A model generated the notes under the pieces. The model was given only the letters and a program-made list of their open reading frames with translations, did not search any database and was not told where the DNA came from. From contig NZ_JACVHC010000007.1 of the NCBI RefSeq assembly GCF_017976235.1, positions 124,001 to 188,000 on the forward strand: a stretch of DNA of 64,000 nucleotides, written 5' to 3'. Of the stretch, positions 1 to 12,500 are shown in pieces. Both the position numbers and the translations under genes were made by a program. How positions within the stretch are numbered: the stretch's first letter is position 1; the number at the start of each line of letters is the position of its first letter. The stretch comes from Pseudomonas anatoliensis (GTDB lineage: Bacteria; Pseudomonadota; Gammaproteobacteria; Pseudomonadales; Pseudomonadaceae).

Positions 1-516
1 GTGGCGGCGCAGGCGGTGACGGATCAGCACGCATTGACGGAACGCTTGCGCAACGCGCTGGCCAGCCGCTTGCCGGCGCACATGGTGCCGGGACACTTGC
101 ACCTGATCGAAGCCATCCCGCTGACCCCGAACGGCAAGCTGGATCGCAAGGCCTTGATGGCGTTGGGCGACAGCCCGACACAGCAGCACTATCAGGCGCC
201 GCAGACCGATTTGCAGTGGGAGGTGGCGACGGTCTGGCAAGAGGTGCTGGAGGTCGAACAGGTGGGCCTGGCCGACAACTTCTTCCAGCTCGGCGGGCAC
301 TCGTTGCTGGCCACGCTGGTGGTGACCCGGATCAAGGAGCGTCTGGGCGACAAGGTGCCGCTCAAAGAGCTGTTCGAAACCGACACCCTCAAGGCGTTCT
401 GCGCGCGGATCGAGGTCTTGCGCGTCGAAATGTCGCCCGTTCAGGATGAATTGGCTAAATCCCTGGAGGCCCTCAAACGTCTATCCCTCGATGATCTGGA
501 AAAACTGATTTCTTGA
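1..516 (+). CDS. Pyoverdine-type non-ribosomal peptide synthetase, 3' end only
   Basis: This is the last part of a peptide synthetase whose start lies outside the window. The visible 171 codons hold the C-terminal lobe of an adenylation domain, with the A10 motif PNGKLDRK at about residues 43-50 (its Lys contacts the adenylate), then a carrier domain with LGGHSLL at about residues 97-103, whose Ser takes the phosphopantetheine arm. The protein then ends in a short charged helix, LEALKRLSLDDLEKLIS, which could be a docking tail for the next synthetase. No thioesterase or epimerase follows the carrier, so the chain must pass to another protein, probably the one encoded 13 bases downstream. The 516 stop and the next start imply one operon. 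By analogy with PAO1 this is a pvdI/pvdJ-type gene; which one cannot be told from this fragment. Confidence 0.93.
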   Translation: MAAQAVTDQHALTERLRNALASRLPAHMVPGHLHLIEAIPLTPNGKLDRKALMALGDSPTQQHYQAPQTDLQWEVATVWQEVLEVEQVGLADNFFQLGGHSLLATLVVTRIKERLGDKVPLKELFETDTLKAFCARIEVLRVEMSPVQDELAKSLEALKRLSLDDLEKLIS

Positions 517-529
517 GAGGGAAAAACGC

Positions 530-3500
530 GTGCAAGAGTTAATCGAGTCGGTAGGACAACTTTCGGCTAAGCAAAGAAAGGCTCTGGCGGTTCTGCTCAA
601 GCAGAAAGGCGTCAACCTCTTTGACATTGCCCCGGTTTTCAAGCGCACGGCTGAAGAGCCGCTGTTGCTGTCCTACGCTCAGCAGCGCCAGTGGTTTCTC
701 TGGCAGTGGGCGCCGCACAGCGCGGCCTACAACATTCCGACGGCCCTGCGTTTGCAGGGACCGCTGGATGTGACTGCGCTGGAGCGCAGCGTCCAGGCGC
801 TGATCGAACGACACGAAACCCTGCGCACGGTGTTCACTCAGGAAACCGGGCAACCCTTGCAAGTGGTCCTGCCCGCAGGACCCTTTGCACTGGAGATCCA
901 TCAACTGAGCGCTGCGCTGGCGAACGACCCTGAGGCTTCAATTCAGGCGTTCGTGCAGACCCAGAGCCAGAAAACTTTCGACCTGGAGCACGGCCCGCTG
1001 TTGCGCGCCGCCTTGCTGCAAGTCACCCCGCATGATCATGTACTGGTGCTGACCCTGCACCACATCGTGTCCGATGGCTGGTCGCTGCAAGTGATGATCG
1101 AAGAGCTGGTGCAGCTTTACGCTGGCTTCAATCTCGGTCACGACGCCGGTCTGCCGGCATTGCCGATTCAATACGCCGACTACGCCTTGTGGCAGCGGCA
1201 GTGGATGGAGGCCGGTGAGCAGGAACGGCAACTGGCGTACTGGCAGGAGAAGCTGGGCGGCGAGCAACCGGTGCTGGAACTGCCGATGGATCGCCCGCGC
1301 TCCATCGAGCAAAGCTTCGCCGGCGCCAGCCATAACCTGATTCTCGACCCGACGCTGAGCAACGCGCTCAAGGCCTTTGCGCGCAAGGAAAATGTCACGC
1401 TGTTCGTCTTGCTGCTGGCCTCGTTCCAGGCTTTGTTGCACCGTTACAGCGGGCAGCCCGACATTCGTGTCGGTGTGCCGGTGGCCAACCGTGGGCGGGT
1501 CGAAATCGAGCGTCTGATCGGCTTCTTCGTCAACACTCAGGTGCTCAAGGCCGACATCGACGGGCAACTGCCGTTTGTCGAGCTGCTGCGTCAGGTCAAG
1601 CAGACCGCGCAGCAAGCGCAAGCCCATCAGGACTTGCCGTTCGAGCAACTGGTCGAAGCGCTGGAGCCGGGCCGCAGCTTGAGCCACAGTCCTTTGTTCC
1701 AGGTGATGTTCAACCACCAGGCCGAACGCCGCGCGAGCGTCGAGACGCGTCTGAACGGCTTGAGCATCGAGCCACTGGAATGGCAGAGCCAGACCGCGCA
1801 ATTCGACCTGACCCTCAACACCACCGAACAGGCGCATGGCATCGAAGCCGTGCTCAAGTACGCCACCGATCTGTTCGACGCGGCAACCATCGAGCGTCTG
1901 GCGCAACACTGGACCGCACTGTTGCAGGCCATCGTCGCCGAGCCGACGCAGCGCATCGGCCAGTTGCCGATACTCGATGGCAGCCAGCAGCAACAATTGC
2001 TCGCACAGTGGAACCCGGCGTTGGTCGAGCAAACGGTCGAGCAATGCATTCACCAAACCATCGAAGCCCAGGCCGAACGTCATCCCGATGCGGTGGCCGT
2101 AACCTGCGACGGGCAACGCCTGACCTACGCAGAACTCAATCGCCGCGCCAACCAGTGGGCGCATGTGCTGATCGCGCGTGGCGTCGGCCCGGACGTGCGC
2201 GTCGGTGTCGCCGTTGAGCGTTCGCTGGACATGATCGTCGCCATCCTCGCGGTGCTCAAGGCCGGAGGTGCCTATGTGCCGCTGGACCCGGGTTACCCGG
2301 ATGATCGCCTGAGCCACATGATCGAAGACAGCGGCATCGAGTTGCTGCTGACCCAAGAGCATCTGCTGGCGCAACTGCCGGTTCCGCAAGGGCTGGCGTG
2401 CCTCGATCTGAATCAAACGCCAGACCATGGCAACGACACCAACCCGGTGTGCCTGACTACGCCGGACAATCTGGCCTACGTCATTTACACCTCCGGCTCC
2501 ACCGGCAAACCGAAAGGCGCGCTGCTGCCGCACAGCAACGTCATGCGCCTGTTCAGCGCCACCGAACACTGGTTCGATTTCGGTCCGCAGGACAGCTGGA
2601 CACTGTTCCATTCCTACGCCTTCGATTTCTCGGTGTGGGAGATCTTCGGTGCGCTGCTCTATGGCGGCAAACTGGTGGTGGTGCCCCACGACGTCAGCCG
2701 CTCCCCGGAGGATTTCTACACCCTGCTGTGCGACGAAAATGTCACCGTCCTGAACCAGACGCCGTCGGCGTTCAAACCGTTGATGCAGGTGGCCAGCGAG
2801 TCGACACGCGATAACGCGCTGCGTTATGTGGTGTTCGGTGGCGAGGCGCTGGAAGTGCAGAGCCTGCGTCCGTGGTTCGAGCGTTTCGGCGACTGTGCAC
2901 CCACGCTGATCAACATGTACGGCATCACCGAAACCACTGTGCACGTGACTTACCGGCCGTTGTCGCTGGCTGACTTGCAGCATAGCCACAGCAGCCCGAT
3001 CGGCGAGCCGATTGTCGACTTGTCGTGGTACTTGCTCGACAACTCGCTGAACCTGGTGCCGCAAGGCTGCATCGGCGAGTTGTACATCGCCGGCGCCGGT
3101 CTGGCCCGTGGTTACCTGAATCAGGCGGGAATGACTGCTACGCGGTTCGTGCCGGATCCGTTCAATCCGCAGGCGGGAGAGCGTCTGTATCGCACCGGTG
3201 ACCTCGCGCGGTTGCGCGGCGACGGTGTGATCGAATACATCGGCCGTATCGACCATCAGGTGAAGATCCGCGGCTTTCGTATCGAACTCGGGGAAATCGA
3301 AGCGCAACTGCTCAAGCACCCCGAAGTGCGCGAGGCGGTGGTGCTGGCGGTCGATGGCCTCAGCGGTCAGCAACTGGCGACCTGGATTGTCGCCAACGAG
3401 GCGCTGGACGCCGAAGGGCAGGGCGCGCTGCGCGAATCGATCAAGGTTCACCTGCGCGAATCCCTGCCGGACTACATGGTACCGGTTAGCTGGGCATTCC

Positions 3501-6500
3501 TTGAACGTCTGCCGCTGACGGCCAATGGCAAACTCGATCGCAAGCAACTGCCACAGCCCGACGTCGCCCAGGTGCAGGAAGCGTACGCGGCACCGCGCAA
3601 CGAACTGGAACAGCGTCTGGCCGAGATCTGGCAGGACGTGTTGAAGGTCGAGCGGATCGGCCTCAACGACAACTTCTTTGAGCTGGGCGGCGACTCGATC
3701 ATTTCGATTCAGGTGGTCAGCCGCGCCCGTCAGGCGGGCATTCGTTTCACCCCCAAGGACATTTTCCAGCACCAGACCGTGCAGCGTCTGGCCACTGTCG
3801 CGCAACAAAGCGATGCGGTGCAGACCCAGCAGGGCGAGGTACTGGGCGACGCGGTCCTGACGCCGATCCAGCATTACTTCTTCAACAGCGACATCCCGGC
3901 GCGGAATCACTGGAACCAGTCGATCCTGCTGACCCCGGCCACCGCGCTGCAAGCGGCACCGCTTGCGCAGGCGTTGCAGCATCTGCAACGGCACCATGAC
4001 GCCCTGCGCCTGCGTTATCGCCAATCCAGCGATGGCTGGCAACAGAGCCATGCGCCTGCGGAGCAAGCGCAAGCGTTGCTGCGCACCTTTACGCTGGACG
4101 ACAGCGCGGCATTGCCGGCCTTGTGCCTGGACTTGCAACGCAGCCTCGATTTGCTCGATGGCCCGCTGATTCGCGCGGCGCTGGTCGATTTGCCGGACGC
4201 CAGCCAGCGCTTGCTGCTGGTGATCCATCACCTGGTGGTCGATGGTGTGTCGTGGCGGATCCTGCTGGAAGATCTGCAAACCGCGTATCAACAACTGAGC
4301 ACCGAGCAAGCCGTGCGTCTGCCGGCCAAGACCAGCGCGTTCAAGGAGTGGGGCAAGCGTCTGCAGGAGCATGCCCGCAGCGCTGAGCTGGAAAGCGAAC
4401 TGGATTACTGGCGCGGGCAGCTGCGCGATGTGTCGGTCGAACTGCCGCTGGACAACCCGCAGGGCCAGTTGAGCAACCGTTTCGAACGCAGTGTCGATAC
4501 GCGTCTGGACGCCGAACGCACCCGTCAGTTGCTGCAACAGGCGCCAGCGGTTTATCGCACCCAGGTCAACGACTTGTTGCTGACCGCGCTCGCCCGGGTC
4601 TTGTGCCAGTGGACCCACACCGACAGCGCACTGGTGCAGCTTGAGGGTCACGGTCGTGAAGACCTGTTCGACGACGTCGACCTGAGCCGCACGGTGGGTT
4701 GGTTCACCAGCATGTTCCCGGTGCGCCTGACCCCCGACGTCAATCTCGAAGCGTCGATCAAGGGCATCAAGGAGCAACTGCGCGCGATCCCCAATAAAGG
4801 CATCGGCTATGGCTTGCTCCGTCACTTGGGCAGCCCCGAGGCGCAAGCTTCCCTGAACCCATTGGCGCAACCGAAGGTGACGTTCAACTACCTCGGCCAG
4901 TTCGACAACAACTTCGACGCCGACGCCCTGTGGGTGCCGGCCACCGAAGACAAGGGCGCCGGCCAGGACGAAAACGCGCCGATGGCCAACTGGCTGACCA
5001 TCGACGGCCGGGTCTATCAGGGCCAACTGAGCCTGACCTGGACCTACAGCAGCGATGTTTTTGAAGAGGCCACCATCAACGCGCTGGCCCGCGCGTATGA
5101 AGTGGCGCTGGGCGAGTTGATCGACCATTGCCTGAGCCACCCGAGCGGTGGTTTGACGCCGTCCGACGTGCCACTGGCGGGGTTGTCCCAAGCGCATCTG
5201 GACAGCCTGCCGATCCCTGCCCAGCGCATCGAGGACATTTATCCGCTGGCGCCAATGCAGCAGGGCATTCTGTTCCACAGCCTGTACGACGCCGATGCCA
5301 GCGCCTATGTCTATCAGATGCTGCTGGACATCGACGGCCTCGACGTGGCGCGCTTCCAGCAAGCCTGGCAGCGCGTAGTGGATCGCCATGAAGTGCTGCG
5401 CGCCGGTTTCATCTGGGGCCGCGACGGCCTCGATGCGCCGCTGCAAGTGATCAACCGGCAGTTGACCCTGGAAATGCCGGAAGTCGATGTGCGCGGTGTG
5501 ACGGATCTGCCGGCCGTGCTCGAAGCGCGGGCGCAGGCCGACCGTGAGCGCGGTTTCGATCTGCAGAACCCGCCCCTGTTGCGCCTGTGCCTGCTACGTA
5601 CTGCCGATGACCGTCATCGTCTGATTTTCACCTGCCACCACATCCTCATGGATGGCTGGAGCAACTCGCGGATGTTCGGCGAGGTATTGCAGGATTACGC
5701 CGGTCACCCGGTGCCGAGTGCACAGGGTCGTTACCGCGACTTCCTGGTCTGGCTGCAAGGTCAGGACAAGGCCGGCGCAGAGGATTTCTGGCGCGGGCAA
5801 CTGGCTGAACTGGACGAGCCGACCCGTTTGGCCTCGGCCTGCCATGGGCGTACCGTGCCGGGGCCGGGCAAGCAAATGCATCGTCTGCATTTCGACGAAG
5901 TCTTTACTCAGCGCCTGAACAGTTTCTCCCGTCAGCAGCAAGTGACCCTCAACAGCCTGGTGCAAGCGGCGTGGTTGCTGGTGCTGCAACGCTACACCGG
6001 CCAGGCCACCGTTGCGTTTGGCGCAACCGTGTCCGGGCGCCCGGTTGATTTGCCGGGCATCGAGCAGCAACTGGGTCTTTTCATCAACACCTTGCCGGTG
6101 ATCGCCAGCCCGCAGGCCACGGTCAGCGTCGGCGACTGGGTGCGCAGTGTGCAGGACAAGAACCTGTTGCTGCGTGACTTCGAGCAGACGCCGTTGCAGG
6201 ACATCCAGCGTCTGGCGCAACTGAGCGGCGAAGCGCTGTTCGACACTTTGCTGGTGTTTGAAAACTATCCGGTGTCCGAAGCATTGGAAGCCAATCCCGG
6301 TGGCCTGCGTTTCGCAGGTTTAGAACACCGCGAGCAAACCAACTACGGCCTGACCTTGATCGCCGGGGCCAGCGACGTGTTGAATCTGGACTTCAATTAC
6401 CTCACCGAGCACTTCGCCGAGTGCAGCGTGCAGGGGCTGGCGGCGCATATGCAAGAAGTGCTGCGTCAGTTCCTTGAGGCGCCGCAACGGCTGTTGGGCG

Positions 6501-9500
6501 AGATCGGCCTGCTGTCGGTCGCTGAACGCCAGACACTGGCGCAGTGGAACGACAATCACGCCACGTATCCGGCTGGACGTCTGATCCCGCAAAGCTTCGA
6601 AGCCCGCGTGCAAATGCATCCGCACGCACAGGCCCTGAGTCACGCCGGCGTGGCCCTGAGCTACGCCGAACTCAATCAGCGCGCTAACCAGTTGGCGCGT
6701 CATCTGCAGGTGCTCGGGGTCGGCCCCGAAATCCGCGTGGGCGTGGTGATGCCGCGTTCGGCGGAGCTGGTGATCGCCTTGATGGCGGTGCTCAAGGCCG
6801 GTGGCACCTATGTGCCGCTGGACCCGGATTATCCAGCCGATCGCGTGGCTTACATGCTCGAGGACAGCCAGGCAAAAGTCCTGCTGACGCAACAGCCGCT
6901 GCTGGCGCAATTGCCGCAGACCGACGCCGAAGTGGTACTGGTCGAGGCGGGGGGGCAGGCGTTTGCCGAGTTGTCTTCGGACAATCTGCCGGCGCAGGGC
7001 GACTCCGCCAATCTGGCGTACGTGATCTACACCTCCGGTTCCACCGGCAAACCGAAAGGCGTGGCCATCGCTCATCGCAATGTGCAGGCGCTGATTCACT
7101 GGTCCGCCGATGTCTACAGCGAAGACGATCTGCAAGGTGTACTGGCCTCGACGTCGGTGTGTTTCGACCTGTCGGTGTGGGAGATTTTCGTCACCCTCGC
7201 GCGTGGCGGTTCGATCGTCATGGCGCGTAATGCGCTGGAGCTACCGGACTTGCCGGAGCGTGATCAGGTACGCCTGATCAACACCGTGCCGTCGGCGATT
7301 GCCGCACTGCAACGCATCGGGCAGATTCCGCAGGGCGTGCGCATCATCAACCTCGCTGGCGAGCCGCTGAAGCAGAGTCTGGTCGATACCCTTTACCGCG
7401 AAACCTCGGTGGCTCACGTCTACGACCTGTACGGGCCTTCGGAAGACACGACCTATTCGACCTGGACTCGCCGCGCACTCGGTGGTCAGGCGAACATCGG
7501 TCGGCCGTTGGTCAACACCACGGCGTATATGCTCGACGGCCAATTGCAGCCAGCGCCGATTGGAGTGGCGGCCGAGCTGTATCTGGCTGGCGATGGCATC
7601 ACCCGTGGCTACCTGTTCCGCCCGGGCCTGACCGCCGAACGTTTCGTGCCGAACCCGCTGTCGAAAACCGGCGAGCGCATGTATCGCACCGGCGACCTGA
7701 CCCGCTTCACTGACGACGGCCGTATCGAATATGTCGGGCGCATCGACCATCAGGTGAAGGTGCGCGGGTTCCGCATCGAACTGGGTGAAATCGAAGCGCG
7801 TTTGCTGGCCCGCAACAGCGTGCGCGACGGCGTGGTGCTGGCCGTGGATGGCCCGAGCGGTCAGCAACTGGTCGCGTACGTGGTACCGAGCGACAGCAGC
7901 CTGAGCCTCGAAGAGCAGGACGCTCTGAGCCAGGCGTTGCAGGACGTGCTCAAGGCGCATCTGCCGGAGTACATGGTGCCGGCGCAGTGGCTGTTCCTCG
8001 AGCAGTTGCCGCTGACCCCGAACGGTAAACTCGACCGCAAGGCCTTGCCGGCACCGGACGCCAGCCAGTCGCAGCGCGATTACGTGGCGCCGTCGACGCC
8101 GCTGGAGCAACAACTGGCTGAAGTCTGGCAGGACATTCTCAAAATCGAACGCGTCGGCGTCACCGACAACTTCTTTGCCTTGGGCGGCGATTCGATCATC
8201 TCGATTCAGCTGGTCAGCCGCGCGCGTCAGCAGGGGATTCGTTTCACCCCGAAAGATTTGTTCCAGCAGCAGACCGTGCAGAAACTCGCCACGGTGGTCT
8301 CGGTCGATCACGCCGACTCCGTCAGCGACACCCCGGCGGACTATCCGTTGGCCCAACTGGATCAAGCGCAGCTCGATGCATTGCCGATGCCGGCTGACAT
8401 GATCGAGGACGTCTACCCGCTGTCGCCGATGCAGGAAGGCATGCTCTTCCACACGCTGTCGGATAACGGCAGCAGCCTTTACATGCAACAGGTCAGCCTG
8501 CCGATCAAGGGCCTGGACGTGGAGCGTTTCCGCAAGGCCTGGGAGTTCGTGATTGTCCGCCAGGCCATTCTGCGCACCAGTTTTCATTGGCAGGATGGCT
8601 TGAGCAAACCGTTACAGGTGGTGCATCGCCATGCGCCGTTGCAAATGCAGGTGCTCGACTGGCGCGAACGCGACTTCAGCGAAGCGGCTATCGCCGAGTT
8701 CGCCAGCGATGACCGCGCCCTGGGCTTCGACCTGGCCGATGCGCGCTTGCAACGGATCACCCTGCTGCGCCTGAGCGACGATCAGTATCAAATGATCTGG
8801 ACCAGCCACCACATCCTGATGGATGGCTGGAGCAGCTCGCGCCTGTTCGGCGAGGTTTTGCAGTACTACGCCAAGGGCGAAATCATCGGCGAGAACGGTC
8901 GTTACCGCGACTTCATCGCCTGGTTGCAGGCGCAGGATCAGGACGCTCAGGAGCTGTTCTGGAAGGCGCGTCTGGCCGTGGTCAACGAGCCGACGGCCCT
9001 GAGCCAGGCGATGCATCCGCGCCACAGCGTCGATGTCGCCGGCCACGATGCGATCTATTCCAATTGGGACAAAGCGCAAACCACGCGCCTGTTGCAGTTC
9101 TGCCGCGATCTGCGCATCACCCCCAACACGCTGATTCAGGGCGCATGGCTGCTGCTGTTGCAACGCTACACCGGCCAGCAGACGGTGACCTTCGGTGCCA
9201 CAGTGTCGGGACGTCCGGAAAGCCTGGCGAATGTCGGCAACATGCTGGGTCTGTTCATCAACACCTTGCCGATCATTCAGACGCCGCAAGCGGATCAGCG
9301 TCTGGCGGACTGGCTGGGCGAAGTGCAGGCTTACAACCTCGACATTCGCGATTATTCCCAGGCGCCGCTGGCCGATGTACAACGCTGGTCCAACCTCGGT
9401 GGGCAGGCGCTGTTCGACAGCATCGTAGTGTTCGAAAACTTCCCGATCGACGACCGTTTGCAGGAAGAAAACGACACCGACCTGACCTTCGGCAAATCCA

Positions 9501-12500
9501 TCGGCCATGGCGTGACCAACGTGCCGATGGACCTCGCGGTGATGCTCGGCGACGAGTTGTCGATCGAATACCTGTATCTGCGCAGCCACTTCAGTGCCGA
9601 CGCCGTTGTCGGTATTCGCCAGACCATGGAGAACACGATTGCCGCGATGTTGGCGGCACCGTACGAGCGCCTCGGCAACTTGCAGCGCCTGAGCAACGAG
9701 CAATGGCAAGCAGCACAGGCCTGGAGCGCCGAACCGGCTCACTCGCATCAAACGACCCTGTTGCCTGAACTGATCAGCCGTCACGCGCAACAGCAGCCGC
9801 AGGCGATTGCCTTGCAATGCGCGGGGATGAGCCTGAGCTACGGCGAACTCGAACAGCGGGCCAATCGTCTGGCTAACTGTCTGATCGAACACGGTGCCGG
9901 GCCGGAAGTAGTGATCGGCGTGGCCTTGCCGCGTTCGCTGGAGATGGTGGTGAGCTTCCTCGCCGTCCTCAAGAGCGGTGCGGCGTACGTGCCGCTGGAT
10001 ATTGAGTATCCGCCGGAGCGTCTGGCATACATGATCGAAGATTCGGGCATGGCACTGCTGCTGACCCAGAGCAGCCTGCGCGCGACGCTGCCGGCGCCGG
10101 AAGGTCTGCTGCGCCTGGAAATCGATCACCTTGATGAAAGCCGCTACGCCGACCACGTTCCCGACTGCCGCGTTCACGAGCAGGGTCTGGCGTATCTGGT
10201 CTACACCTCCGGTTCCACCGGGCGTCCAAAAGGCGTGGCGGTCACCCAAGGCCCGCTGAGCATGCACTGCCAGGCGATTGCCGAGCTGTATGAAATGGAC
10301 GCCAGCAGTTGCGAGCTGCACTTCATGTCGTTCGCCTTCGACGGCGCCCATGAGCGCTGGCTGAGCACCTTGTACAGTGGTGGTCGCCTGGTGATCCGTG
10401 ACGGTTGCCTGTGGACGCCGGAGCAGACCTATCAGGCGCTGCACGATTACGGCATCACCATCGCCTGCTTCCCGCCGGCCTACCTCAAACAACTGGCTGA
10501 ATATGCGGCGGCCAGCGGCATTGCGCCGCCGCCCGTGCGGATCTATTGCTTCGGCGGCGATGCGGTGCCGGATCAGACTTTCGAGCAGGTCAAGGCTGCG
10601 CTGCGTCCCGAGTACTTCACCAACGGCTACGGCCCGACCGAAACCGTGGTCACGCCGATGCTCTGGAAAGTCCCGGTCAGCCAGCATTGCGAAGCGGCTT
10701 ATGCACCGATCGGCCGCGCCGTCGGCGCGCGTTCGTTGTACGTGCTCGACGAGGATTTGAACCCGTTGCCGCCCGGTTTTGCCGGTGAGCTGTACATCGG
10801 CGGGTACGGTGTCGCCCGTGGTTATCACGGGCGTGCGGACCTGACCTGCGAGCGCTTTGTACCGAACCCGTTCGCGGCGGGCGAGCGCTTGTATCGCAGC
10901 GGCGATCTGGTGCGTTTGCGTACCGACGGTGTGGTCGATTACGTTGGCCGTATCGACCATCAGGTCAAGGTGCGCGGCTTCCGCATCGAACTGGGCGAAG
11001 TCGAAGCCAGTCTGCGCCAATTGCCTTCGGTCACCGATGCACTGGTGATCGCCCGTGACAATGCCTCTGGCAAGCAACTGATCGGTTATGTGGTCACCGT
11101 AACTGGCGAAGACATCGGCGATGAACTCAAGGCTGGCCTGCGTGCTTCGTTACCGGAATACATGGTGCCGGCGCAGATCGTCTGCCTGGATGCTTTCCCC
11201 GTCACGCCAAATGGCAAGCTCGATCGCAAGGCGTTGCCGGAACCGGAATTCGAAACCGAGGAATACATCGCGCCGCGCAACGAGCAGGAAAGCTTGCTCG
11301 CGGACATCTGGGCGCAGGTGCTGCAGGTCGAGCAGGTGGGTATCAGCGATAACTTCTTCGAACTGGGCGGCGACTCGATTCTGAGTTTGCAGGTGATCTC
11401 CCGCGTCAGAAACCACCCGACGTTGCAGATGGATCTCAAGCTGCGCGACCTGATGCGTTATCAGACCATCGCCGGCATCGTCGAGCAGGAAGTGGCGAAG
11501 GAGGGCACGGCCCAGCCACAGACGGACGTCACGCAAGTGGCCACCGAGGGGCTGTTCAATCTCTTGCCGATTCAGGAGTGGTTCTTTGCCGAAGGCATGG
11601 CCGAGGCGCATCACTACAATCAGTCGCTGCTGCTGAGCGCGCGCCAGCCGCTGGATCTGGACGCACTGGAGCAAGCGCTGAGCTGGGTCGAGCAACATCA
11701 CGACTCGTTGCGTCTGCGTTTCAGCCACGAAGGCGGACGCTGGTTGCAACGCTACTGTGACCTCAACGAACAGGGCGAAGTGTTGCTCTGGCGTCGCGAA
11801 GCGGACAACAGCGAGCAGGTCGAAGCGCTGGCCAACCTCGCCCAGCGCAGCCTGAAACTCGACGACGGGCCGGTCTGGCGGGTGATGCACGTCGCCTTGC
11901 CCGATGGCCAGGCGCGATTGCTGGTGGTGATTCATCACTTGGTGGTCGACACCGTGTCCTGGCGGATTCTGCTCGACGATTTGAAAGTGGCCTACGAGGC
12001 GTGCGTGCAGGGGCAGGAGCCGAAACTGCCGATTCGCACCAGCAGTTATCGTTCGTTCGCCGAGGCGTTACAGACCCAGGCGCCGGTGATCGCCGAGCAG
12101 GAACTGTCGTATTGGCTGGAGCAACTGGATCAGCCGGGCGTCGATCTGCCGTGCGACAACCCGCGCGGCAAAAACCTCGTGCGCCAACAAGCGCAGGCGC
12201 GGCTCAAACTGTCACGCGAACACACCGAACAACTGCTCAAACAAGCCCCGGCGGTGTACGGCACGCAGATCAACGATCTGCTGCTGTCGGCACTCAGTCG
12301 CGCGCTGTGCCGCTGGAGTCAACAACCGTCGGCGCTGATCCTGCTCGAAGGCCATGGTCGCGAAGACCTGTTCGAGACCATTGATCTGAGCCGCAGTCTG
12401 GGCTGGTTTACCAGCATGTTCCCGGTGCGTTTGCGTCCAGACAGCGATGACATTGGCCGTTCGATCATCAACGTGCAGGCGCAATTGGCAGCGGTGCCGC

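Noticed and set aside
938..5446. A 1502-codon open frame antisense to the large synthetase
   Set aside because: It is a shadow of the GC-rich reading frame on the other strand; it has no recognisable motifs and the plus-strand domains are unambiguous.
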